This document shows, one piece after another, positions 28,328 through 39,010 of a DNA stretch of 64,000 nt; within the stretch, counting starts at the first letter, position 1, and each line of letters begins with the position of its first letter. The stretch comes from Panacagrimonas sp. (GTDB lineage Bacteria > Pseudomonadota > Gammaproteobacteria > Nevskiales > Nevskiaceae): NCBI RefSeq assembly GCF_020697055.1, contig NZ_JAJFBP010000002.1:62001-126000 (forward strand), written 5' to 3'. A program made the position numbers and the translations under genes. The notes under the pieces are model-generated. The model saw nothing but the letters and a program-made list of their open reading frames with translations, was not told the origin of the DNA and did not search any database.

Positions 28328-28428
28328 CCCCTCTCCCGCTTGCGGGAGAGGGGCGGGAGAGGGCTTCGGCTCTGGCGCAGGCCTTGTCCGGGCGCTTCGC
28401 GCCACCCTCTCCCGCAACCGGGAGAGGG
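28328..28428. repeat. Pair of CTCTCCCGC palindromes between convergent genes
   Basis: A 12-base perfect stem (28328-28339 with 28342-28353, loop TT) is followed 51 bases later by a 10-base stem (28405-28414 with 28419-28428). Both use the arm CCCTCTCCCG and its complement. The pair sits between the SDR (plus) and the desaturase remnant (minus), where it could end transcription from both sides. The arms are unlike the GTAG elements elsewhere and form a separate repeat family. Confidence 0.65.
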
Positions 28429-28434
28429 AAAACA

Positions 28435-28974
28435 TCAACTGCCGCTCTGCGTCGGCTGCCGGCTGAAGATGCCGACGATCGGCGTGCCGTGGGCGCGCAT
28501 GATCGGTTCGATCCGCCGATGCAGCGCGTGGTAGCGGTAGAAGGGCACGCGCGGAAACAGGTGGTGGATCGAGTGCAGGTTCTGGCCCAGCCAGAACCAT
28601 TCCACCGGCTTCATCCAGAACGGCATGATCAGGCTGTTGGTGTTGCGATAGCGCGTCGGTTCCTCGTAGGGCATGTGCGGGCGATAGGCGAACCAGTAGG
28701 CGGTGAAGAAGGCGCCGCCGATGTAGCCCGCGAGCAGCAGGACCCAGTCCATTTCGCGTGACACGGCGAGCAGGAAGGCCACCCGCCAGCCCACCGCCAC
28801 CGCGATCTCGGCCCAGTAGGTCACACGTTCGGGCGTCGATGCGGTGGCCCAGTACTCACGGAACAGGAAGGTGTTCTGCATCCACAGGAACTGCACCGCG
28901 TGGATCACGAACGACCCGAAGCCATGGCGCATCCCGCTGACCACGTCATCCGGATCCTTGTCCGGCTGGTTGGT
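28435..28974 (-). pseudogene. Fatty acid desaturase, 3' remnant
   Basis: About 180 residues of a membrane fatty acid desaturase remain. Homology begins abruptly at TNQPDKDPD, which normally follows the second histidine box (HxxHH), and continues through RHGFGSFVIHAVQFL, membrane segments, FAYRPHMPYEE and the third box QNLHSIHH. The first and second histidine boxes are missing, so the enzyme cannot bind its di-iron centre. Homology stops at 28974, where an AraC remnant begins on the other strand. The open frame extends upstream to 29034 but is not desaturase there. Confidence 0.75.
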
Positions 28975-29721
28975 GCACTGCGCACCAGCCGCACGCTGCG
29001 CGAGGCGATCGACATGCGATCCGCTACCTGCCACTCAGCACCGCGTACTGCCGGTTCAGCACGCACACCGACGGCGACGAGTTCGCCGTGATCGCCGACC
29101 CGGATTCCATTCCGCTGCACCTGAGAAGCTTCCTGCTCGAGCGCGACACGAGCACCGCGGTGCAGTTGTTCCACGAGCTCAGCCTGTCCGGCCTACGGGT
29201 CCAGCGGATCGAATTCCAGGGACAGGCGGCCGCGCACGCGGCCCGGATCGAGGTCCTGTGCGGAATCGCGCCGCGCTTCGACTGCGATCGCAACGCGATC
29301 GTCCTGCGCCGGCAGGACGCGGATCGGTCGCTGCCGATGTACGACGCCCACCTGGTGCGTCTGCTCGAAGACCAGTGCCGATCACAGCTCGATCGGCGCC
29401 AGGTCACCGGCATCGCGGGGCAGGTCCGCCAGTTGGTGCTGGGGCCGCTGGGCCTGGTCGCCACGCTGGAAGACGTCGCCCAGGCGCTGGCGACGTCGCC
29501 GCGCAGCCTGCGCCGCCGGCTGGAGGAGCAAGGGTCGAGCTTTCGCGCCGTTCGAGAACGAGCGGCGTCAGCTCGCCGCCAGACTGCTCGAAGCCACCGA
29601 GATGAAGCTCGACGAGATGGCCCTGCAGCTGGGCTACGGCGACACCGCGAGCTTCACGCGCGCGTTCCGGCGCTGGTTCGATTGCGCGCCGGGCGAGTAC
29701 CGAAAGTCGCGCGACCGCTGA
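28975..29721 (+). pseudogene. AraC-family regulator, 5'-truncated with two frameshifts
   Basis: Homology starts at ALRTSRTLREAI (28975), shifts frame near 29011 to RHAIRYLPLSTAYCRF, runs through the AraC-type ligand domain to EDVAQALATSPRSLRRRL, then shifts again near 29547 to ENERRQLAARLLEATEMKLDE and ends GYGDTASFTRAFRRWF...GEYRKSRDR at 29721. The start of the ligand domain is gone. Each shift is one base and could be a sequencing error, but together with the missing 5' end they indicate decay. It lies back to back with the desaturase remnant. Confidence 0.72.
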
Positions 29722-29763
29722 CTGGCGCTACGCTGTGCGCCCTTTCCAGGATCGAACCCCGCC

Positions 29764-30066
29764 ATGTTCATCGCGATGAACCGCTTCAAGATCGCCCTCG
29801 GCCGCGAGAACGACTTCGTGTCGGTGTGGAAGAACCGCGACAGCCACCTCGAGGGCGTGCCGGGATTCCGCAACTTCAATCTGCTGCGCGGCGCCACCAC
29901 CGAGGCGTACACGCTGTTCGCCTCGCACTCGATCTGGGACTCGCGCGACGCGTTCGAGGCCTGGACCCGCTCCGAGGCGTTCCGCATGGCGCATCGGAAC
30001 GCGGGGGATACGAAGGGCATCTATCTCGGCCACCCGCAGGTCGAGATGTTCGACGCGGTTCTGTAG
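29764..30066 (+). CDS. Antibiotic biosynthesis monooxygenase (ABM) domain protein
   Basis: A 100-residue single-domain protein of the dimeric ferredoxin-like ABM/IsdG fold, with MFIAMNRFKIALGREN, the W of VWKNRDSHL, GFRNFNLLRG and HSIWDSRDAFEAW. Relatives act as small monooxygenases or haem-degrading enzymes; the exact role cannot be told. The TAG stop is the TAG of the GTAG head of a REP element, so the repeat starts inside the gene. Confidence 0.78.
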   Translation: MFIAMNRFKIALGRENDFVSVWKNRDSHLEGVPGFRNFNLLRGATTEAYTLFASHSIWDSRDAFEAWTRSEAFRMAHRNAGDTKGIYLGHPQVEMFDAVL

Positions 30067-30121
30067 CCCGGGCGGAGCCCGGGATGGGATTGCGCCAAGA
30101 CTGCCCCGGGCTTCGCCCGGG
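30063..30121 (+). repeat. REP pair, CCCGGGC family
   Basis: GTAGCCCGGGC-GGA-GCCCGGG at 30063-30083 is followed by the inverted relative CCCGGGC-TTC-GCCCGGG at 30105-30121, whose head on the minus strand is GTGC instead of GTAG. Two inverted REP elements about 20 bases apart form a REPIN-like unit. The first copy contains the stop codon of the ABM gene. Confidence 0.7.
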
Positions 30122-30125
30122 CACG

Positions 30126-30477
30126 GTTCACATCGACCGGCCGACAGCCGTCGGCGGGCCCGCACGGGCGTGGGAATGCCCATGTCGTCCATCGACATGA
30201 ATCCCCGGCACGGCGATGCACACCGCCTGCGCGATCTGCCGGTTGGTGTAGCCAGGCCACGGCGCGCAGCACCTGCTGCTCGCATTGCACCGGGCCAAAA
30301 CCCTGGGTTCCGCCCAGGTCGTGCACGCCATCCATCGCGTTGGTTCTCCGCTTCGTTCCGGGTCGAACCGTAGGGGAACGCCACGGCTCTTCCCCGCCCC
30401 GGATTACCGCGCCATTCGACTGGCGTTCCCGCGCAGTCCGCGCCAGAGTGCCGATCCCGTTCCGGAGACTTCCCCGA
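30126..30477. other. 352-base stretch without an intact gene
   Basis: Apart from the short nitrile-hydratase-like frame at 30288-30335 (minus) I see no supported coding sequence. Open frames on both strands exist but lack conserved motifs and ribosome sites. An in-frame extension of the small membrane protein (30340-30477) is possible but reads as low-value Arg-rich sequence. The region looks like decayed DNA next to a REP pair. Confidence 0.5.
30288..30335 (-). pseudogene. Possible remnant of a nitrile hydratase beta subunit N-terminus
   Basis: From the ATG at 30333-30335 the minus strand encodes MDGVHDLGGTQGFGPV, which closely resembles the well-conserved first residues of nitrile hydratase beta subunits. 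After these 16 residues the match is lost in all three frames, and no alpha subunit or cobalt chaperone is nearby. It may be a gene fragment left by deletion. A chance match of this length is unlikely but possible. Confidence 0.35.
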
Positions 30478-30831
30478 GTGAATGCCTGGCGCCGCCTGTT
30501 GGGGGTCCTGCTGCTGATCGCCGTGCCGTTGGCGGTCCACGCCGCGCTGTTCCCGCGCCTGGTCGGACACTGGATCGGCGCCTATCGCGGACAGCCGATC
30601 GACATCCAGTTCCACGCCGACGGCACCGGCAGCTACCAGGGCCAGGCGATGAAGTGGGACGTCCGCTACGGCCAGCTGCACCTGGATCGCGACGGCGTGG
30701 TCGAAACGTTCGCGATGAAGGCGGACGACGAGACGCTGGTGATGGCCGGCGGCGAAATGGCGACCCTGCTGGTACTCGTGCGCGTCACCGACGGCGAGCC
30801 GGCGCAGGGCCAGAAGCCCGTCGACGACTGA
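30478..30831 (+). CDS. Small signal-anchored protein of unknown function
   Basis: A 117-residue protein from the GTG at 30478, with GGAG 10 bases upstream. Residues 6-22 (LLGVLLLIAVPLAVHAA) are a signal peptide or anchor. The rest looks like a small beta-barrel, with GHWIGAYRGQPIDIQFHADGTG and a repeated pattern of short strands. I do not recognise the family; it resembles lipocalin-like periplasmic domains in general layout only. Confidence 0.55.
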   Translation: MNAWRRLLGVLLLIAVPLAVHAALFPRLVGHWIGAYRGQPIDIQFHADGTGSYQGQAMKWDVRYGQLHLDRDGVVETFAMKADDETLVMAGGEMATLLVLVRVTDGEPAQGQKPVDD

Positions 30832-30902
30832 AGCGCGTCGCGCTGCGCTCGTTGCCGCACATCCCCGCAGCGGTGGGGCAGGCGCCGGGCGTCTGGGCGA
30901 AC

Positions 30903-31823
30903 ATGGGCGCGATGAACACCTTCCTGCGCTCGCCCGAAGCCGGCTATGTCCTGGCCGCCGTCACGCTGCTGATCTGGGCGAGCTTCGTCGTCGTCTCGCG
31001 CGTCGGCGGCCAGACGCCGCTCACCATTTTCGACATCGCGGCGCTGCGCATCGGCACCGCGGCGCTGGTGCTGTCGCCCTGGTGGGTGCCGCGCCTGGTG
31101 CGAGCTTCGACGCGTCGTCTGACCTGGACGCAGTCGCTGCTCTTCGCGGGGCTGGCGGGAATCGGCTATCCGCTGCTCGCCTACGCCGGCGTGAAGTTCG
31201 CGCCCGCCAGCCACGGCGCGGTGCTGATCTCGGGCGTGCTGCCGATGTTCACCGCGCTGCTCGCGCTGATGCTGATGGGCGAACGTCCTTCGCCGACGCG
31301 CATCGCGGGGCTGGTGCTGATCACCGCCGGCGTCGCCACCTTGTTCGGCAGCCAGCTCACCGGCGCAGTCGTCGATGCGCGCGTCGTGACCGGCGATCTG
31401 ATCCTGCTCGCCGCGTCGTTCACCTGGGGCCTGTTCACGGTGCTGCTCAAGCGCTGGGCGGTACGCGCGTTCGACGTCACGCTCGGCGTCGTCGCGGTGT
31501 CGGCGATGCTCTACCTGCCGGTCTACCTGGTCCTGCTGCCCAAGAACATCGCCGCGGCCACGATGCCGCAGATCGCGCTGCAGGCGGTCTTCCAGGGCGT
31601 CGTGGTCGTGTGCGTCGCACTGTGGACCTACACCAAGGCCGCCGAGCTGATCGGACCGGTGCGGCTCGTGATCATGCTGGCCGGTGTGCCCGTCGTCGGC
31701 GTGCTGCTGTCGGTGGGCCTGCTCGGCGAGACGCTGGGCATCGGCGCCGCGCTCGGCGCAACGCTGGTGTTCCTCGGCGCGTTGCTCGGTGCGATGGCGC
31801 GCCCCCCGAGCCCTCCGAAATAG
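30903..31823 (+). CDS. EamA/DMT-family transporter
   Basis: A 306-residue protein with ten membrane segments in two EamA repeats. The first repeat ends in GVLPMFTALLALMLMGERPS and the second in AGVPVVGVLLSVGLLGETLG, both with the conserved P and E positions. The start may be the ATG at 30903 or 30912. Such proteins export metabolites or amino acids; the substrate is unknown. It is 71 bases after the small membrane protein. Confidence 0.85.
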   Translation: MGAMNTFLRSPEAGYVLAAVTLLIWASFVVVSRVGGQTPLTIFDIAALRIGTAALVLSPWWVPRLVRASTRRLTWTQSLLFAGLAGIGYPLLAYAGVKFAPASHGAVLISGVLPMFTALLALMLMGERPSPTRIAGLVLITAGVATLFGSQLTGAVVDARVVTGDLILLAASFTWGLFTVLLKRWAVRAFDVTLGVVAVSAMLYLPVYLVLLPKNIAAATMPQIALQAVFQGVVVVCVALWTYTKAAELIGPVRLVIMLAGVPVVGVLLSVGLLGETLGIGAALGATLVFLGALLGAMARPPSPPK

Positions 31824-31838
31824 GCCTTCACCGCGCCG

Positions 31839-31870
31839 CACGCCCTACCCGCTCGGGGTATGAGGGCGTG
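31839..31870 (+). terminator. Stem-loop after the EamA gene
   Basis: CACGCCCT at 31839-31846 pairs with AGGGCGTG at 31863-31870, and the inner TACCC (31846-31850) pairs with GGGTA (31856-31860), leaving a two-base bulge. It starts 15 bases after the EamA stop. There is no T-run, so it may be a Rho-assisted or pausing structure. Confidence 0.4.
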
Positions 31871-31943
31871 CCCGAATGCCGTTGTGGGCGCCGTTTCAGG
31901 CGCGCATCCTCGCTCGCGCCCATACGATCGGAGACGCGACGCC

Positions 31944-32993
31944 ATGAAAGCCGTCATCTACGGAGGCAAGGCGACCATCAAGGTCGAGAACCTGCCCGCG
32001 CCCAAGCTCCAGAGCGACACCGACGTGATCGTGCGCGTGAAAGCCGCCTCGATCTGCGGCACGGACGTGCGCCTGTACTGGGGCACGATGAACGACATGT
32101 TCGGCTTCGAAGCCGGCGATCCGATGGGCCACGAGTTCACCGGCGTCATCGAGGACGTCGGCAAGGCGGTGACCAACTTCAAGCCCGGCCAGCGCGTGGT
32201 CTCGCCGTTCTCGACCCATTGCGGCAACTGCTTCTACTGCGAGCGCGGCCACGTCACGCACTGCGAGAACCTGCACGCGTTCGGCCTGGGCAAGGCCTGG
32301 GGCGGACTCGGCGGCGGCCAGGCGGAGTACGTGCGCGTGCCGCGCGCCGAAAAGGTGCTGCTCAAGCTCGACGATCGCGTCTCCGACGAGCACGCCACCG
32401 TGCTGCCCGACGTGCTGACCGGCATGTTCGCCAGCTTCGAGGGCATGCCCGGCGGATCGTCGGTGGCGATCCTGGGCTGCGGACCGACGGGCCTGGGCGC
32501 GGTGATGGTCGCGCGCCTGCTCGGCGCCGGCGAGATCTTCGCGATCGATCACCACGAGGATCGGCTCGCGGTCGCCAGGAAACTCGGCGCGACGCCGATC
32601 AACTTCGACAAGGAGGATCCGGTCGATGTCGTGAAGTCACGGACCGCGGGCCGCGGCGCGGACATCGTCGGCGACGCGGTCGGCAAGATCGGCTCGATCA
32701 ACCAGGCCTTTCCGCTGGTGCGCGCGCGCGGCACCGTGATGATGCTGGGCTACATCGATCCGAAGGAGAACATCAACATCGGCGCGCCCTCGCTGGCGCA
32801 CGTGCTGATCAAGCCCTGCCTGGTGCCGCCGATCCGGCTCTACCAGCCGCGCGTGATGAAGCTGATCGCCGACGGCAAGCTCGATCCGACGCCGATGCTG
32901 AGCCACACGATGCCGCTGTCGGAAGCCCCTCAGGCCTACAAGATGATGGCCGAGCGGCTCGACGGCGCGATCAAGATCGTGTTGAAGCCATAG
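31944..32993 (+). CDS. Zinc-dependent alcohol dehydrogenase
   Basis: A 349-residue medium-chain dehydrogenase from the ATG at 31944. Catalytic zinc ligands Cys38 (SICGTDVR) and His63-Glu64 (MGHEF) are present, and structural zinc ligands Cys93, Cys96, Cys99 and Cys107 are complete. The Rossmann motif is GCGPTGLGAV (about 174). It resembles the formaldehyde/threonine dehydrogenase-like branch and uses NAD(P). The physiological alcohol is unknown. Confidence 0.9.
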   Translation: MKAVIYGGKATIKVENLPAPKLQSDTDVIVRVKAASICGTDVRLYWGTMNDMFGFEAGDPMGHEFTGVIEDVGKAVTNFKPGQRVVSPFSTHCGNCFYCERGHVTHCENLHAFGLGKAWGGLGGGQAEYVRVPRAEKVLLKLDDRVSDEHATVLPDVLTGMFASFEGMPGGSSVAILGCGPTGLGAVMVARLLGAGEIFAIDHHEDRLAVARKLGATPINFDKEDPVDVVKSRTAGRGADIVGDAVGKIGSINQAFPLVRARGTVMMLGYIDPKENINIGAPSLAHVLIKPCLVPPIRLYQPRVMKLIADGKLDPTPMLSHTMPLSEAPQAYKMMAERLDGAIKIVLKP

Positions 32994-33013
32994 GTCGCAC
33001 GCCCAAACGCGGA

Positions 33014-33074
33014 CCCCGGGGCGTCGCCCCGGCTACGAAACCGCGTGGTCACCGTAGCCCGGGCGCAGCCCGGG
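33014..33074. repeat. Inverted pair of GTAG REP elements
   Basis: One element reads from 33036 down to 33014 on the minus strand (GTAGCCGGGGC-GAC-GCCCCGG) and the other from 33054 to 33074 on the plus strand (GTAGCCCGGGC-GCA-GCCCGGG). Their GTAG heads face each other over 17 bases. The pair fills the space between the convergent alcohol dehydrogenase and kinase genes and could block read-through in both directions. Confidence 0.72.
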
Positions 33075-33081
33075 GAACGGA

Positions 33082-35604
<2,523 letters not shown>

Positions 35605-35703
35605 CGCACCTTTCTCTTCGAGTCCCGCACGTTCGGGCCGGTCCCGAGCCGTGCAAGTCTGGTGCCTGTCCGCGGGCGCGTCGTCCGCGGTCGCGCCGAC
35701 GTC

Positions 35704-36483
35704 TCAATACAGTTGGATCGAATGCCCGGCGTCGACGGTCAGGACCGCGCCGTTGACGTGCGCCGACGCATCGCTGGCCAGCAGCAGCAGCGGACCATCG
35801 AGTTCTTCGACCCGGCCCGTGCGCTTGAGCGGATGGCGCTCGATCGCCGCCTTGCCCGCGTCCGTGTCCCACAGCGGCGCCGACATCTCGGTCTGGAAAT
35901 AACCCGGCGCCAGCGCGTTGACGCGGATGCGGTGCTCGAACAGGTCCTTGGCCATCGAGCGCGTCAGCTGGTTGGCAGCGGCCTTGAGCGTGCCGTAGGC
36001 CGGCACGCCGCCCATCACCTGCGTGCCGATGATCGAGGTGATGTTGACGATGGCGCCGGGCTCGCGCGCCGCGATCAGGCGCCGCGAGAAGCTGCGACAG
36101 GTGCGCATGATCCCGGACAGGTTCACGTTGATCAGCGTCTGCCAGTTCTCGTCCTTGACGTCCGGGAACACGCCGAAATCCACCTGCGCCGCGCTGTTCA
36201 CCAGCAGGTTCACGCGGCCGAATGCCTGCTCGGCCTGATCGAAAATCGCTTCGACGGAAGCGGAGTCGCCGACGTCGCCGGCCACCGCCACCGCGGCGCC
36301 GCCGTCGGCGCGGATGGCTTCGGCCACTTCCTCGAGACGCTCGCGGTTGCGTGCGACGCACACGACCTTGGCGCCCGCTTCCGCCAGCGTCTGCGAGAAG
36401 CGCCGGCCCATGCCGGTGCCCGCGCCGGTGACCAGCGCGACCTTGCCCTTCAACGAGAACAGCTGTTCGAGTCTCTTCGACAT
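35704..36483 (-). CDS. SDR family oxidoreductase
   Basis: A 259-residue classical SDR: TGAGTGMGRR (19-28), NSAAQ, catalytic Ser in ITSIIG, and YGTLK with the Tyr and Lys both present. A strong GGAGGAGAAG ribosome site precedes the ATG. It is the third gene after the sulfotransferase and DUF1214 genes, 28 bases behind the latter. It likely oxidises a secondary alcohol in the same pathway, perhaps a steroid or other alicyclic compound; that is an inference from context. Confidence 0.88.
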   Translation of the reverse strand: MSKRLEQLFSLKGKVALVTGAGTGMGRRFSQTLAEAGAKVVCVARNRERLEEVAEAIRADGGAAVAVAGDVGDSASVEAIFDQAEQAFGRVNLLVNSAAQVDFGVFPDVKDENWQTLINVNLSGIMRTCRSFSRRLIAAREPGAIVNITSIIGTQVMGGVPAYGTLKAAANQLTRSMAKDLFEHRIRVNALAPGYFQTEMSAPLWDTDAGKAAIERHPLKRTGRVEELDGPLLLLASDASAHVNGAVLTVDAGHSIQLY

Positions 36484-36511
36484 CTTCTTCTCCTCCCGGT
36501 ATCCGATGGGA

Positions 36512-37699
36512 TCAGTCGCGGCCCAGGCGTGGCATCGACCAGGCCCGCTCGCGCAGGATCTTCTGGCGCTCGTCGGCCGACACGCGTGCGGTCGACGCCG
36601 GCAGCGCCGCGTCGAGCTGCGCGCGCTTGACCTTGCGGATCGTCGGCAGCGGCAGCGTGTCGGCCTCGTAGTAGCGGATCGTGATCAGGCCCTTGTCGTG
36701 GCCGCCGGCGTCGAGCCAGTTGGCGACACCCGGATCGTCGTGCGAGATCACGGCGCGGAACGTGCCGCCATCCTCTACGTGCGCCTGGAAGCCGTTGAGC
36801 GAGGTCTGGCGCAGGTGATAGTCGCGCGCCTCCCAGAAATGGCTGCCGATCTGGATGTTCCAGTACTCGGTCTTCGGCAATTTGCATTCCAGGATCAGCG
36901 CCTCGTCGAGCGCGCACTCGTACGGACCCTTGCCGTACTGGATCGCGCGCCAGCCGTAGTCGATGCCGTCGAACGCCAGCGTGTTGGCCGGCGCCGCGTA
37001 GTAGGTCTCGACGGACTTGCGGAAGATCGCGGTGGCCTCGCGCAGGAAATCGCAGAACAACGCGGCGTTGGCGCGGATCCGCGCGGTGGTCAGCGGCGGC
37101 GGCGGGTACTTGGCGCTTTCGTTGACGATCGTCAGCCGCGCGGCCTGCTCGGTGGTCCAGTCGTAGAAGTACTGGCGGAAGATCAGCTCGCCCGGGCCTT
37201 CGGGCAGCTCCAGCCAGTTCTTCGCATCGGCCGGCCGCTTGCGGCTGAGCACGATGTCCACGTGGTTGTTGGGGCCCACTTCGGCCTTGGGCAGCCGTGC
37301 GTGCAGCGTCCACTCGGCCAGACGCGCGAAATGATTCCGCCGCGACTCGATGTCGAACATCTTGGCCGTGCCGCGATCGCCGCTGACGCGATACACGTTG
37401 TCGCCGTGCACCGGAGCCCACTGGTAGTGGCAGTCCGCCGACGGCAGTCCCCATTGCAGGTGCGTGCTCAGCAGCTGCCGGAAGCGCGGGTAGTTGGGAT
37501 CGAACTCCTCCATCGTGATCGGCAGCGCGCCGGCGATCAGGCGCGTCAGGTAGCGCAGGCCTTCGGCGCGGGTCAGGTCGTCGGTCACGCGCGGGTCGTT
37601 CCAGACCAGGCGCTCCAGTTCGCCCATGGCCTTGACCACTTCGCGCCAGATCTCGGGCTGCGTGAACTTCAGGTGTTCGAAGGAAGTGTGCTCGGACAT
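36512..37699 (-). CDS. DUF1214 domain-containing protein
   Basis: A 395-residue protein. The last third carries the DUF1214 pattern: EYWNIQIGSHFWE, YHLRQTSLNGFQ, VISHDDPGVANWLDAGG and the GLITIRYY strand. The N-terminal part is helical without a signal peptide. The biochemical role of DUF1214 proteins is not settled. It lies 15 bases behind the sulfotransferase gene, in the same likely operon as an SDR, a combination I associate with degraders of hydrophobic compounds. Confidence 0.82.
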   Translation of the reverse strand: MSEHTSFEHLKFTQPEIWREVVKAMGELERLVWNDPRVTDDLTRAEGLRYLTRLIAGALPITMEEFDPNYPRFRQLLSTHLQWGLPSADCHYQWAPVHGDNVYRVSGDRGTAKMFDIESRRNHFARLAEWTLHARLPKAEVGPNNHVDIVLSRKRPADAKNWLELPEGPGELIFRQYFYDWTTEQAARLTIVNESAKYPPPPLTTARIRANAALFCDFLREATAIFRKSVETYYAAPANTLAFDGIDYGWRAIQYGKGPYECALDEALILECKLPKTEYWNIQIGSHFWEARDYHLRQTSLNGFQAHVEDGGTFRAVISHDDPGVANWLDAGGHDKGLITIRYYEADTLPLPTIRKVKRAQLDAALPASTARVSADERQKILRERAWSMPRLGRD

Positions 37700-37714
37700 C
37701 GGAATCGGCTCCAG

Positions 37715-38899
37715 TTACGGCTTGATGTAGTCGGAAAAACGGGCGTTGTACGCGGCGAAACGGCGATCGATGGTGTCGGGGCCGTAGCCATAGTCGGCGG
37801 CCGAGTAGCTGTAGGTTCCCAGGTAGTGCGCAGGGCGCACCTCCTCCCAGGCGGCGATGCGCTTGGCGTCCTGCGGCATGAGCACGCGGCCGACGCGATC
37901 GTAGATCCGGCGCACGACACCGGCGGCGTCGTGCAGCACCTCGTCGTAGCGCACGTCGATGATCCGGTCCTTGGGCAACGCATCGCGCAGCACGAGGTAC
38001 TGGTCCATCAGGCGGCCGAAGTACATCAGCATGTCGTCGCCCAGCGCCTTGCGATCGACGTGATCGCTGTGGATCCGGCGCATCTCCTCGACCAGGCCGG
38101 CGATCGAGGGCAGCAGCCCGTTGACGTCGCGATGGCAGTGCACCAGCACCGCGTCGGGAAAGGTTTCGAGCAGCACGTCGATGAAGCCGGTGTGGCACGG
38201 CGACTTCAGCACCCAGGACCGGCCGCGCGCGCCGCCGTCCTGCCACTGCAGGTACTGCATCTGGCTGCGCAGGAAGCGGTACTGCGGCCGCAGGTCGCCG
38301 TTCATCGCGTGGTCGTAGAACGAAGGCATGCGCGCGAACAGCCACGTGACCACGTGCTCGAACGAGCCCTGCATCAGCAGCACCTCCTCGTCGGGCTGCA
38401 GCGCCTCGGTCGGGTGGCGCGCGATGAATCCCGGGAAGTGTTCCGTGAGCATCGCCACCGCCGCTTGCGCCGCCTCGATCCGACCTTGCGGATTGCCCGG
38501 CTCCTCGTCCGGGAACGGCGCCGGATTCATCATCCGCCAGTAGGTCATCGCCTGTGCCTGCGGATCGGTGCCCAGGATGCGCAGCAGCTTGGTCGTGCCG
38601 GTGCGCGGAAGGCCCAGGATGACGATCGGCCGCGTGATCTTCTCGTCGAGAATCTGCGGATGGCGCCGGATGTCGCGCACGTAGCGCAGCTTGTTGACCA
38701 GCATGTTGAGCAGACCGCCGAACGCCATCTGCTCGCCCACCGGGCTCAGCTGCGCCTCGTTGTTGAAGCCGTCGACCAGCACGCCCAGGCCCTTCATGAA
38801 GTGCGGGTCTCCGAAGTCGTCCAGACCCGTCATCGCGCGCGCCGCCGCGAGCAGCGCGGGCACCGTCTTGGGAACTGCGGGTGTGGCGACGTCGGTCAT
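37715..38899 (-). CDS. Sulfotransferase family protein
   Basis: A 394-residue protein with the 5'-phosphosulfate loop of PAPS-dependent sulfotransferases (ILGLPRTGTTKL, about 92-103), a WVLKSPCHTGF segment and HRDVNGLLPS as the 3'-phosphate binding motif. It belongs to the bacterial Sulfotransfer_3-like group. Members of this group next to SDR and DUF1214 genes may have roles other than sulfation. It is the first gene of the minus-strand operon and is divergent from an AraC regulator. Confidence 0.85.
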   Translation of the reverse strand: MTDVATPAVPKTVPALLAAARAMTGLDDFGDPHFMKGLGVLVDGFNNEAQLSPVGEQMAFGGLLNMLVNKLRYVRDIRRHPQILDEKITRPIVILGLPRTGTTKLLRILGTDPQAQAMTYWRMMNPAPFPDEEPGNPQGRIEAAQAAVAMLTEHFPGFIARHPTEALQPDEEVLLMQGSFEHVVTWLFARMPSFYDHAMNGDLRPQYRFLRSQMQYLQWQDGGARGRSWVLKSPCHTGFIDVLLETFPDAVLVHCHRDVNGLLPSIAGLVEEMRRIHSDHVDRKALGDDMLMYFGRLMDQYLVLRDALPKDRIIDVRYDEVLHDAAGVVRRIYDRVGRVLMPQDAKRIAAWEEVRPAHYLGTYSYSAADYGYGPDTIDRRFAAYNARFSDYIKP

Positions 38900-39010
38900 G
38901 ATCGGTTCTCCTCCGAAGCGGCTGTTTTAACGGCGCGGTGTTTTTGGCACTATCAAATTCGTACGCGAGCGGCCTAATCGGGACGGAAGGTCGCCGGAGG
39001 AGAACATCGC
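38900..39010. promoter_or_regulatory. Divergent sulfotransferase/AraC promoter region
   Basis: These 111 bases carry a GGAGGAG ribosome site at each end. An AT-rich core holds GTG-TTTTTGG-CAC at 38938-38950 and, on the minus strand, TTGATA (five of six -35 positions) just upstream of it. The AraC protein encoded at 39011 is the obvious candidate to bind here. Confidence 0.4.

Noticed and set aside
28900-29091. A small 63-residue protein on the plus strand at the deletion junction
   Set aside because: It joins antisense desaturase sequence to a few residues of the AraC remnant and then runs out of frame; it has no independent support.
28315-30480. An insertion sequence or transposon as the cause of the broken genes
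   Set aside because: No transposase, terminal inverted repeats or target duplications are visible. The remnants join directly at 28974/28975, so a deletion fits better.
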